A DNA stretch of 8,462 nt from the NCBI GenBank assembly GCA_016791465.1, contig JAEUWE010000230.1:1-8462 (forward strand). Direction: 5' to 3'. This document shows, one piece after another, positions 1 to 6,881 of the stretch. A program made the position numbers and the translations under genes. The DNA is from Pseudobdellovibrionaceae bacterium (GTDB lineage: Bacteria; Bdellovibrionota; Bdellovibrionia; Bdellovibrionales; JAMPXM01). A model generated the notes under the pieces. That model worked only from the letters and a program-made list of their open reading frames with translations. It had not been told where the DNA came from and ran no database searches. Position 1 is the stretch's first letter, and each line of letters starts with the position of its first letter.

Positions 1-276
1 GAACGCGGAACAGTTGAAAATACGATCGGACTACTTCGGCAGTATTTGCCGAAGAGGACAGATCTCAGAACTGTCGACGAAGCGACGCTTCAGGCTTGTC
101 AGGATGCCCTGAATTCGCGGCCGCGAAAGTCGCTCGGATATTTAACGCCAGATGAGGCTAGAACCGGAAAGAGTCGAAAACTCATCACGCAAAAACGCAT
201 TGAAAATCCGAAACCTGAGTACTACGAGAAATATTATTTGAACGAAGAAGAGATTAAGACTTGGCGATTTTCATAG
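1..276 (+). CDS. IS30-family transposase, C-terminal part (5' truncated by window)
   Basis: This frame is open from base 1 and ends at a TAG at 274-276, giving about 91 visible residues. The first residues read ERGTVENTIGLLRQYLPK. This matches the end of the IS30-type DDE catalytic core, where the Glu of the ERGTNENTNGLLRQY-like motif is the third catalytic acidic residue. It is followed by the family's LNSRPRKSLGYLTPDEA block, normally written LNxRPRKxLGxxTPxE. The protein cuts and joins the ends of its own element. IS30 proteins are usually 320-380 residues, so about three quarters lies upstream of the window. The tail after the RPRK block (ITQKRIENPKPEYYEKYY and on) is longer and more charged than I remember for classic members. 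A TTG at 46 is not the real start, because conserved sequence continues upstream of it. Whether the complete gene is intact cannot be judged here. Confidence 0.88.
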   Translation, partial: ERGTVENTIGLLRQYLPKRTDLRTVDEATLQACQDALNSRPRKSLGYLTPDEARTGKSRKLITQKRIENPKPEYYEKYYLNEEEIKTWRFS

Positions 277-310
277 CTAAACTTGTCGCGCTGGCCGGTT
301 GAATTCGCGG
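1..310 (+). mobile_element. Right part of an IS30-family insertion sequence (left part outside window)
   Basis: The window opens inside an IS30-like transposase that runs to its stop at 276. The bases after the stop, about 284-310 (containing GTCGCGCTGG and TTGAATTCGCGG), resemble from memory the right inverted repeat of many IS30 elements, so I place the boundary near 310. The left inverted repeat and the target duplication cannot be seen, so the boundary is an inference. The element points toward the 3' end of the minus-strand gene that stops at 458, about 150 bp away, and does not appear to interrupt it. Confidence 0.55.
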
Positions 311-411
311 TATTTTTCGTGGTGACCGTGGGTCTACACCGAGAACCGTAAGAAGTCAAACTATGGAAACATGAACTCGAGTACTGCCTTATACGACAAA
401 GATAGCGTAAA

Positions 412-440
412 GGACCCACGCGACGGCCGTGGAATCGTCC
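412..440 (-). terminator. Weak hairpin, possible terminator of the minus-strand cNMP gene
   Basis: Read on the minus strand, 18 bp after the stop codon at 458, an inner stem CCACG/CGTGG (loop GCCGTCG) sits inside an outer GGAC/GTCC pairing with a 4-base bulge. Only TTTACGC follows, so there is no real U-tract. It may be a weak or Rho-assisted stop. Nothing else gene-like is visible between the insertion sequence end and 457. Confidence 0.25.
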
Positions 441-457
441 CAAACGAGACGCTCTCC

Positions 458-2419
458 CTATGAATACACCCGCTTCTCGTCGGCTTTTAAGCGACGAAGC
501 GCGAGGCGCTCGATCTCAACACCAAGCGGAAGGCGCGACGCCAAGGTTGTCCAGAAGACATCGGCGGTGAGCTCCATGCAAAGCAGATCGCTATCGGCAA
601 CGACGGTTGCCGTGCGCATGAGCTGGGGCTTTAAAAGTGCGATTTCACCAAACGCGTCGCCGGCGCGAAGCTCGCGGATCTTAGCACCGCCTTTGACGAC
701 CGCGGCCTGACCTTGGGCGATGAAGTAACAGGCTGTGCCGGGAGCACCTTCGGTGAAAACTGATTCGCCGGCACGGAATGTCTTTCTTTGACCGGCGAAA
801 ATCAGCGTGTCCATAGCCTCAGATGGTAGCTCTTTCAGGAAACTGGAACCTGACAGTGCCTGTAAAAGCCAAACGCGAAACTGAAACTCATCGCTCGATG
901 CAAGATCAAGATCGCGCATCGATTCTTGATAGGGAATTTCTACGAGAACCGAGTCCTCAGTCGCAACGACGTCAGCGGTACGAGGAGTTGCAAAGAAAAA
1001 AGCAGTCTCTCCAAAAACAGCACCTTCCGTCAACAGCGCAACGACCTTGCGACGCCGACCTTCAAAACTTTTTGCGACAGCGAGTTCACCCGACAGCACG
1101 ATGTAGAGCGAGCGATCGCGGTCGCCTTGGCGGCAAACCGCGCGCCCCCGACCGACCGAAATCGAACGAGCCCCTTGCAAAAGACGCTGACGTACCGGCT
1201 GTGTCAGCTGGCGCAGCACCGGGAGTTCGCCCCACGAATCGCGATCAGAAACAGCGAGCTTAAAAGCCTTTGGCCGCGTCGCCCAAAGGCGCCGACGCAC
1301 ATTGCGGCCAGAGGCCGGGTTACGACTGGCAAGATACGGCTCGAGAAAAGCGAGCGCCGAAAGCACAACGACGCCGAGAAAGGCCACTGTCGCCAAGAGC
1401 GCCTGCCCGTGTCGAGGGTAATGTAGAAGAGAAACTCCCGCGAGGCTGAAAAGAAAAAAGCCAACAGCCAAAATTCCACCAATGCGGTGAAAGGCCTCGA
1501 TCTCGCGCAGCTCATCGTCTTCGCGATAGGCGAGCGGTGCGCGATTCCAAACTCGAAGCGAACTGGTGACTGCACTTTTTAAATACGGATGTGCGACAAA
1601 CGCCAGAACCAGCCATGACATTGCGCTCACCGCTGCCAGCGAAACAGCATCTGCACCAAAAATCGGTCGCACTCCCATGGCAACAGCAATCGCCATAAAA
1701 GGAACCAGGAAAACCGCGATAAAATCGGCGGCGCGCCGATAAGGGCCGGTCAGCACTAGGGGCTGAAAAGAGAGCGATGGTCCAAGGATGTCGAATGAAA
1801 AATTAAACTCGCCCGCGTCGCCACCTGACTTCGCAAGCAGCCCCCGAAGAACCGCTGTCAGCGTTCGGCCCAGAACGCCGGCCGAGAACCAGGCCACGAA
1901 AAGCGACACCGCCGGTAGCGGCGCTTCTTGTCTCCAAGTCGCGAGGTAGCCGACGACGGAGACCACTACCCCCAGCATCGACAAAAAGGCGACGCCCAGA
2001 TCCATGAACGAGCCCCATTTTTTTGATGCTCCTTTTTGCCGACCTGGACTTCTCCCCCAGCTGGAAACCGCGTGCTCAGACTCGTAAAGTGTGGCGAATG
2101 AACTCGGCCAGCTATATTCACCGCGAATGGCATCGGAAAGATGCACGAGTCGCAAGTCGTCCACCAATTCACGATCGACGAGAAAATGTAGAAACCGCGC
2201 AATCTCCAAGAACGTCGATTCACTCGTCATCTGTGAACGTTGACGCAGGCTCAAGGTGTAAAGTGATGCTCCCGCCTTTACCTGGTCCCAGAGAAAGCTA
2301 AAACGATGCGGCACGATCAACTCGCGGCCTGAGCGAAACTGCACCTTACGGCCTTCGGTTACCACGGTTTCGGATTGAATATCGGGAAGTCGAATAGGTT
2401 CTTGTTCGGCAGGAAGCAT
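458..2419 (-). CDS. Membrane protein: PqqD-like segment, degenerate M50-type membrane domain, two cNMP-binding domains
   Basis: The protein is 653 residues from the ATG at 2419. Residues ~15-95 resemble the PqqD-like winged-helix segment that opens YydH/M50-type 'peptide zinc metalloprotease' proteins. Residues ~138-362 hold about six hydrophobic segments (near 138-160, 167-191, 229-250, 256-277, 312-332, 338-360). Where an M50 protease has HExxH, this protein has GVLGR (181-185), and the later NPxxxxDG-like site reads HPYLKSAVTS, with no Asp, so it is probably inactive as a protease. Two CRP-like cyclic-nucleotide domains follow, ~397-500 and ~526-628. Both keep the phosphate-binding cassette: FGETAF...PRTA (469-482) and FGEIAL...RTA (590-604). 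There is no DNA-binding helix-turn-helix after them, so it is unlikely to be a CRP-type regulator. I infer a membrane sensor or scaffold gated by a cyclic nucleotide; ligand and partner are unknown. The frame stays open to 2815, but those 132 residues lie antisense to chrA and resemble nothing. The ATG has no clear ribosome binding site, so the start is uncertain. Confidence 0.75.
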   Translation of the reverse strand: MLPAEQEPIRLPDIQSETVVTEGRKVQFRSGRELIVPHRFSFLWDQVKAGASLYTLSLRQRSQMTSESTFLEIARFLHFLVDRELVDDLRLVHLSDAIRGEYSWPSSFATLYESEHAVSSWGRSPGRQKGASKKWGSFMDLGVAFLSMLGVVVSVVGYLATWRQEAPLPAVSLFVAWFSAGVLGRTLTAVLRGLLAKSGGDAGEFNFSFDILGPSLSFQPLVLTGPYRRAADFIAVFLVPFMAIAVAMGVRPIFGADAVSLAAVSAMSWLVLAFVAHPYLKSAVTSSLRVWNRAPLAYREDDELREIEAFHRIGGILAVGFFLFSLAGVSLLHYPRHGQALLATVAFLGVVVLSALAFLEPYLASRNPASGRNVRRRLWATRPKAFKLAVSDRDSWGELPVLRQLTQPVRQRLLQGARSISVGRGRAVCRQGDRDRSLYIVLSGELAVAKSFEGRRRKVVALLTEGAVFGETAFFFATPRTADVVATEDSVLVEIPYQESMRDLDLASSDEFQFRVWLLQALSGSSFLKELPSEAMDTLIFAGQRKTFRAGESVFTEGAPGTACYFIAQGQAAVVKGGAKIRELRAGDAFGEIALLKPQLMRTATVVADSDLLCMELTADVFWTTLASRLPLGVEIERLALRRLKADEKRVYS

Positions 2420-2467
2420 AGCTTGAGTATGACCGAAAGAGTGATACAGAATCACCAGAGAATTATG
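2420..2467. promoter_or_regulatory. Divergent spacer with possible overlapping promoters
   Basis: Only 45 bp separate the two divergent start codons. On the minus strand a good -10 candidate, CATAAT, lies at 2467-2462 directly over the chrA start codon. It would place transcription start near 2454, about 35 bases before the cNMP gene's ATG, but I see no convincing -35. On the plus strand TTGAGT (2423-2428) and CAGAAT (2447-2452), 18 bp apart, form a weak pair that would give chrA a very short leader. These are eyeball matches only. No inverted-repeat operator is apparent. Confidence 0.25.
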
Positions 2468-3661
2468 ATTTCCAAACGCCACACCGAAATAGCCCGGTAC
2501 TTCATCCGCCTCGGCCTCACAGGTTTTGGCGGTCCACTCGCCATTGTCGCGCAAATGGAACGCGATCTGACCAGTCGCGGCTGGATCAGCAAAGAAAAGT
2601 ACGCACAGGCCTTTGCCGCCATTAAAACGATGCCAGGACCTGTTGCTTTTCAAACAGCCGTCTTTATGGGCCAGCTTCGCGGTGGGTTCTTCGGAGCCGC
2701 GATTGCGGGCTTCATGCTCAACTTCCCAGCCGCCGTTCTGATGGTCTTTCTCGCAAGCTCCCGCTCGACCTGGAACCAATGGTCTTGGGTTCAATCGTTC
2801 AATATTGGACTGCAAGCCGCCGCTCTGGGCCTTGTCGCCGCCTCAGTTATTCCGCTTGCGCGTTCCGCACGAACCGAAACGTCACGCAATCCAAAGGCCA
2901 AACAGATCGCCAAGGTCTCCTTCGTGCTTCTTGGCTTTGCGATCACGGCCGCTCGCCCCTCGCTGGAGCCGCTGGCCATCCTCGTCTGCGGTGGACTTGC
3001 CATGCTGCCCAGTCGCCGCCTGCTCATCGGCACCACACCGCTCGCTTTGTCGGCGGGACTCATCGGCCTGAGCTCAACAGAAATCGCTTCCTCACTTGGT
3101 TGGACTTGTTTCAAAGCCGGGGCGATGGTGTTTGGAAGCGGTCTTGCGATAGTTCCCCTTCTCGGCAGTGAATTCGTCGATCGTCTGCACTGGCTCACTC
3201 AGGCAGAGTTTCTTGAGGCCTTGATGTTTGGACAAGTCACGCCGGGGCCGATCGTCATCACCGCCACGTACATCGGCTATCGCGTGCTCGGCTTTAGCGG
3301 TGCTGCACTCGCTACCGTCGCCGTTTTCTCGGCTCCGTTCTTTCATATGACAACCTGGTTCCCCCGCCTCTGGGAAAAAATCTCCACCAGTCGCCGTTGG
3401 AATGACTTCAGCTTTGGAGCCATTGCCTGTGTTGTCGGCTCGGTCATGGCCAGTGTGGTGAAGCTCGCAGAGCCCGTGTGGCTCACTGCTTTAGAAATTG
3501 AAACGATCAAACCCAGTCCATCGCTTTTTCGTCTTATGATCTGGGTTGTTCTGCCGATTGCCAGCTTCATGCTGACCTGGAAAAGAAAAACCCCAGCGTG
3601 GCTTCTCATCATCGCTGGGGGTGTTCTGAGTTTCGTTTTTCTCAAACTCGTTCGAGCTTAG
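2465..3661 (+). CDS. chrA: ChrA-family chromate/anion efflux transporter, two-half form
   Basis: This is an inner-membrane protein of 398 residues, the usual length of long-chain ChrA, which exports chromate and lowers its toxicity. Both halves of the duplicated family fold are present. The N-terminal half carries GFGGP (20-24) and MPGP (56-59). The C-terminal half carries FKAGAMVFGSG (216-226) and GQVTPGP (256-262). About ten or eleven hydrophobic segments are spread along it. The common FGGPxAHI motif reads FGGPLAIV here, with Ile in the His position. I recall this with MPGPVAFQ in a subgroup of the family, so the substrate is less certain than the fold. I chose the ATG at 2465 because the family similarity begins just after it. 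An in-frame ATG at 2429 or TTG at 2375 would push into or against the divergent gene. The ribosome binding site is weak (AGAG at 2457-2460). No chrB- or chrR-like partner is in the window. The gene converges with pilR, stop codons 6 bp apart. Confidence 0.82.
   Translation: MISKRHTEIARYFIRLGLTGFGGPLAIVAQMERDLTSRGWISKEKYAQAFAAIKTMPGPVAFQTAVFMGQLRGGFFGAAIAGFMLNFPAAVLMVFLASSRSTWNQWSWVQSFNIGLQAAALGLVAASVIPLARSARTETSRNPKAKQIAKVSFVLLGFAITAARPSLEPLAILVCGGLAMLPSRRLLIGTTPLALSAGLIGLSSTEIASSLGWTCFKAGAMVFGSGLAIVPLLGSEFVDRLHWLTQAEFLEALMFGQVTPGPIVITATYIGYRVLGFSGAALATVAVFSAPFFHMTTWFPRLWEKISTSRRWNDFSFGAIACVVGSVMASVVKLAEPVWLTALEIETIKPSPSLFRLMIWVVLPIASFMLTWKRKTPAWLLIIAGGVLSFVFLKLVRA
3581..3620 (-). terminator. 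Intrinsic terminator of the pil operon, inside the 3' end of chrA
   Basis: Read on the minus strand, CCCCAGCG (3620-3613) pairs perfectly with CGCTGGGG (3598-3591) across a 14-base loop, and TTTTTCTTTT (3590-3581) follows at once. A GC-rich 8-bp stem plus U-tract is a textbook Rho-independent terminator. It begins 48 bp after the pilR stop codon. The same bases encode TPAWLLIIAGG near the end of ChrA on the other strand. On the plus strand the second arm is followed by GTGTTCTG, so it should not stop chrA transcription. Confidence 0.75.
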
Positions 3662-3669
3662 CGAGTTTT
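3644..3669. terminator. Short inverted repeat between the convergent chrA and pilR stops
   Basis: AAACTCG (3644-3650) pairs with CGAGTTT (3662-3668) over an 11-base loop that includes the chrA stop codon, with a T at 3669 extending the run to TTTT. A second copy of the arm, GAGTTT at 3628-3633, could pair with AAACTC (3644-3649) instead. The stem is AT-rich and the U-tract short, so this is at best a weak terminator for chrA. Confidence 0.3.
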
Positions 3670-5080
3670 AGTCGCCCTCATCCGGAAGCTCATCATCATC
3701 GATCTTGCCTAGATTGAACTTCTCAACACGGTAACGCATCGAGCGGAAGGTGATGCTCAAGAGTTTCGCCGCACGCTTCTTTACACCATTGGCTTGATGA
3801 ATCGCCTTCACCAGCAGTTCTTTTTCGAGCTGATCAAGAACCTTCTGCAGATCAATCCCATCATCGGTGATCTCGATACCATCGGACGAAACCATCTTGC
3901 GACCCGTAGGCGTATTGACAAACTGCGGGAGAGACTCGGGCAAAACGGTCGCACCCGACTCCAGCGCAACAGTACGTTCGATGATATTCTCAAGCTCTCG
4001 AACGTTGCCGGGGAAGTCGTACTTCTTCAGCAGATCCATCGCCTCTTTCGAGATGTTCTGGATGCTCTTACCGAAACGCTCATTGTACTTATTCAAAAAG
4101 TGAACAGCCAAAAGAGGGATATCATCGCGACGCTCGCGCAGACCCGGTGTGCGAATATTGATAACGTTCAAGCGATAGTAAAGATCCTGACGGAATGTCC
4201 CTTGTTGAACCATGTGCTCAAGATCACGGTTGGTCGCCGCGATGATTCGCACTTCAACTTTAATATCGTCCGTACCGCCAACCCGTCGAATCGTGCGCTC
4301 TTGGATCGCGCGGAGAATTCGCACCTGAGAGTTCAACGGCAACTCGCCGATCTCGTCGAGGAACAGAGTTCCACCATCAGCGACTTCAAACAGACCCTCT
4401 TTATCCGATGACGCTCCAGTAAACGATCCTTTTTTATGACCAAAAAGTTCGCTCTCAACCAGATTCTCTGGAATCGCGCCGCAGTTGACCGAAACAAACG
4501 GACGATCTTTCAGCGGGCTATTATAATGGATCGCTTTCGCGACCATCTCTTTACCGGTCCCGCTTTCACCCGTGACCAGAATATTCGTTGGAGAATCCGA
4601 AACTTTCCGGATGAGATCGAAAATCTTATGCATCGCCTCGCTGTTACCGACGAGATTCTGGAACGAGTACTCTTTCTGCAATTCCTTGCGAAGGACTCGG
4701 TTCTCAACTTCGAGGTTCTTGCTGCGAAGTGCGTTGGCGATATTGATACGAACTTCGTCGATTTTGAAAGGCTTCGTGATGTAGTCGTAAGCGCCCATTT
4801 TCATCGCTTCGACAGCGCTCTCGGCCGTACCAAACGCCGTGATCATCATGAAAAGCACATCTGGATAAGCTTCGCGACAGTGCTTAAGAAGCTCAATGCC
4901 AGTGACATTTGGCATCTGTAAGTCAGAGATAATCAGATCAAATGTCTTCTTTTTGAGAATATCGATGGCCTTCTGGCCGTCCTCAACACATGTGATCTCA
5001 TAACCTTCTTTTCGAAGCATGATCTCAAGGAACTCGCGGATTGATTCCTCATCGTCGACCACCAAAATACGCGGCTTCAT
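3668..5080 (-). CDS. pilR: PilR, sigma-54-dependent response regulator of type IV pili
   Basis: The protein has 470 residues in the NtrC layout. The receiver (1-~118) has acidic pocket D9/D10, phospho-acceptor D53, T81 and K103. The AAA+ domain (~141-370) has Walker A GESGTGKE (171-178), the sigma-54 contact loop as GSFTGA (218-223), Walker B LFLDEIGE (239-246), sensor I AATNRD (281-286), FRQDLYYRLNV (296-306) and sensor II FPGNVREL (356-363). A Fis-type helix-turn-helix follows (~412-455). When phosphorylated, such proteins form rings that remodel sigma-54 RNA polymerase; in Pseudomonas and Myxococcus PilR drives pilA. GSFTGA instead of GAFTGA also occurs in Pseudomonas PilR as I recall it. 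The last ten residues are strongly acidic (DDDELPDEGD). It lies 27 bp after pilS, its likely kinase. The ATG at 5080 has a GAGG five bases upstream. It is NtrC-like enough that the name rests on its position beside pilT, pilC and pilS. Confidence 0.9.
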   Translation of the reverse strand: MKPRILVVDDEESIREFLEIMLRKEGYEITCVEDGQKAIDILKKKTFDLIISDLQMPNVTGIELLKHCREAYPDVLFMMITAFGTAESAVEAMKMGAYDYITKPFKIDEVRINIANALRSKNLEVENRVLRKELQKEYSFQNLVGNSEAMHKIFDLIRKVSDSPTNILVTGESGTGKEMVAKAIHYNSPLKDRPFVSVNCGAIPENLVESELFGHKKGSFTGASSDKEGLFEVADGGTLFLDEIGELPLNSQVRILRAIQERTIRRVGGTDDIKVEVRIIAATNRDLEHMVQQGTFRQDLYYRLNVINIRTPGLRERRDDIPLLAVHFLNKYNERFGKSIQNISKEAMDLLKKYDFPGNVRELENIIERTVALESGATVLPESLPQFVNTPTGRKMVSSDGIEITDDGIDLQKVLDQLEKELLVKAIHQANGVKKRAAKLLSITFRSMRYRVEKFNLGKIDDDELPDEGD

Positions 5081-5107
5081 CCTGACCTCATCTAAAAAAT
5101 AGAAAGC

Positions 5108-6856
5108 CTAGCTTCGTTTCTGCCCACGAAAGGCTCTAGAAAAATCTTCGTTTGCCCTCTCCGAATCGGCAAGACTTATTTGCCGGACATCATTCGGTTT
5201 TAGATGGAACTCGAGAGTGAACTCCGTACCAACGCCCTTCGTGCTCTCAACAAAGATCCGTCCCGCATGACTCTCAATAATTTTGTGGGTAATTGCTAGA
5301 CCTAAGCCCGTACCCTTCGGCTTCGTCGTATGGAACGGCTCAAACATTCGGCGCAAGCCCACTTCGTCCATCCCACAACCATGATCGCGAATCGTCAGCA
5401 CCACAGCATGCTCCCGATCGATGGTTTTTATCACGATCTTCGGTTCTTTCACTTCAGACTGATCGTTCATGGCCTGATAGGCGTTGATCACGATATTGAG
5501 AATAGCCTGCTTGAGCTTGTCGCGATTGCCAGGAATCGAGCGCGTCGCCTGCAGGTCGATAACCTGAACGACATCTTTGCGCAAAGACGGATTCAGTCGA
5601 CACATCTCCATCACATCGCGAAGCAGACTATTGAGGTCGACGGGATCATCGCGCAAGACATCGGGTCTAACAAAATCGAGGAATTCTGTGATGAGGTTGT
5701 TGAGTCGGTCGATCTCGCGAATGACGATCTTCATAAGCCTACGCTCTTCAGACTCAGCGTTAGGAAAACTCGATTCAAGGAGCTGAATTGAACCACTCAT
5801 CGATGCCAGCGGATTTCGAATTTCATGTGCGATTCCCGCTGCCAGCTGGCCCACCGCCGCCATCTTCTCGCTCTGGCGCATTGCAAACTCAAGTCGACGC
5901 ACCCGCGTAAGATCATGGAAAGTTACAATATATCCGTTCAGCGCTGTTTCTGCCGGCAACCGCGAAACAACAAGCTCAAGCGTTAAACGTCCCTGCATCG
6001 GACTTTGGTAGACCCAGTCCACTCGGTGAGCTGTGGCACTTTCATCGGCCGGCTTAACAATCTCCTGCATCACATCGGGCATCAGTGTCTCGATACGCCG
6101 GCCAACAAGTTCACGCGGAATCGGATCTAAAATATCAAACGCCGCGCGATTGGCCTGCAGGCAAACGCCCTTCTCATCGACCGTGATCAGACCGGTCGCC
6201 ATGTTGTCGACAATCAAAGCCTGTAAGTTTCGAAGTGCGCGAAGATCTTTACCCTGAGCCTCAAGCGAGCGCCCCATAAAGTCGAGCTGCTCACTCAGGT
6301 AACCAGCCAAACCCGCGACCGCAAAAAATGCGATATTGTTCAAACCGACAGCAAAGAACAGCGCCTGTCCACGCAGCTCCGGCCCCATAATCATCAAAAG
6401 GCTGAAGAGTGCCGAAGTCCAAAGCGATAGAATATTGGCGCCACGGCGCTGGAAGACAAAACCGCAGAGAATGATGTTCACCAGATAGAGAAAAAGAAAG
6501 ATCGATTGATTGACTCCAGTGTAGTGAATCAATCCGGTGATGAACGCACTCTCAAAGAAAAATAGAAATGCCGTAATGGGCCACTTGTTCAACGCCTCAT
6601 CAAAAAGAACCAGATAGGTCGCATTGATAACAAAGGCGACCGCCATCAAAATATAGACAGGCTGCAGAACCTCAAAGTTAACAAACTCTGGTTGTAGTGC
6701 TTGAAAACCAAGAATGATGGCAAGGATGGCGACATGGAACCCAAGACGAACAGCCGAAATAATCACCATCTGAGTTCGACTCTTTGAGAAGTCAAAACCA
6801 GACGGCCCGATCGGCTTTAGCTCTGAATCCTTTGGATTCAAGTCACCTGCATTCAT
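5108..6856 (-). CDS. pilS: PilS, membrane sensor histidine kinase of type IV pili
   Basis: The protein has 582 residues. After a ~28-residue hydrophilic N-terminus come about six membrane segments (roughly 30-52, 66-86, 93-112, 117-135, 143-158, 165-187), the PilS-type sensor region. A PAS domain follows (~210-320), then the HisKA dimerisation domain with the phosphorylated histidine H344 in GIAHEIRNPL (341-350). The HATPase domain has the N box NIVINAYQAM (454-463), G1 DHGCGMD (491-497), F box FEPFHTTKPKG (505-515) and G2 GTGLGL (515-520). All catalytic motifs look intact. PilS phosphorylates and controls PilR; in Pseudomonas it senses pilin level in the inner membrane. It is somewhat longer than the ~530-residue Pseudomonas protein, mainly at the N-terminus and in a ~28-residue polar tail after the kinase core. 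It starts 25 bp after pilC and is the only membrane kinase next to pilR. Confidence 0.9.
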   Translation of the reverse strand: MNAGDLNPKDSELKPIGPSGFDFSKSRTQMVIISAVRLGFHVAILAIILGFQALQPEFVNFEVLQPVYILMAVAFVINATYLVLFDEALNKWPITAFLFFFESAFITGLIHYTGVNQSIFLFLYLVNIILCGFVFQRRGANILSLWTSALFSLLMIMGPELRGQALFFAVGLNNIAFFAVAGLAGYLSEQLDFMGRSLEAQGKDLRALRNLQALIVDNMATGLITVDEKGVCLQANRAAFDILDPIPRELVGRRIETLMPDVMQEIVKPADESATAHRVDWVYQSPMQGRLTLELVVSRLPAETALNGYIVTFHDLTRVRRLEFAMRQSEKMAAVGQLAAGIAHEIRNPLASMSGSIQLLESSFPNAESEERRLMKIVIREIDRLNNLITEFLDFVRPDVLRDDPVDLNSLLRDVMEMCRLNPSLRKDVVQVIDLQATRSIPGNRDKLKQAILNIVINAYQAMNDQSEVKEPKIVIKTIDREHAVVLTIRDHGCGMDEVGLRRMFEPFHTTKPKGTGLGLAITHKIIESHAGRIFVESTKGVGTEFTLEFHLKPNDVRQISLADSERANEDFSRAFRGQKRS

Positions 6857-6868
6857 ATCGCAACAGGC

Positions 6869-6874
6869 CCTCCT
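6869..6874 (-). promoter_or_regulatory. Ribosome binding site of pilS with long spacing
   Basis: A perfect AGGAGG (within TAGGAGGG) precedes the pilS ATG by 12 bases, longer than the usual 5-9. No alternative in-frame ATG, GTG or TTG lies closer, so the ATG at 6856 is still the best start. Confidence 0.6.
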
Positions 6875-6881
6875 AGCCTCG

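Noticed and set aside
111..124. GAATTCGCGGCCGC, identical to a common EcoRI-NotI cloning linker
   Set aside because: It encodes NSRPR in the conserved LNxRPRKxL block of IS30 transposases and sits in an unbroken reading frame, so it is natural sequence.
111..310. Ten-base direct repeat GAATTCGCGG at 111-120 and 301-310
   Set aside because: One copy is coding and the other lies near the presumed element end; a single 10-mer match gives no support for a functional repeat.
823..1426. Overlapping plus-strand frames opposite the cNMP gene
   Set aside because: They run antisense to the conserved cyclic-nucleotide domain and linker; composition is Arg/Ser-rich as expected for a shadow frame.
458..2419. 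cNMP protein as a CRP-like transcription regulator of the adjacent chrA
   Set aside because: No helix-turn-helix follows either cNMP domain and the protein is membrane-embedded.
2375..2464. N-terminal extension of chrA from a TTG
   Set aside because: It overlaps the start of the divergent gene, and ChrA similarity begins only after the ATG at 2465.
2420..2815. N-terminal extension of the minus-strand cNMP gene (132 further codons)
   Set aside because: It lies fully antisense to the conserved N-terminal half of chrA and its translation resembles no domain; it is an open frame by chance.
3794..4921. Two long plus-strand frames (205 and 161 codons) opposite pilR
   Set aside because: They are antisense to strongly conserved receiver and AAA+ motifs of pilR, show no recognisable domain, and are typical shadow frames.
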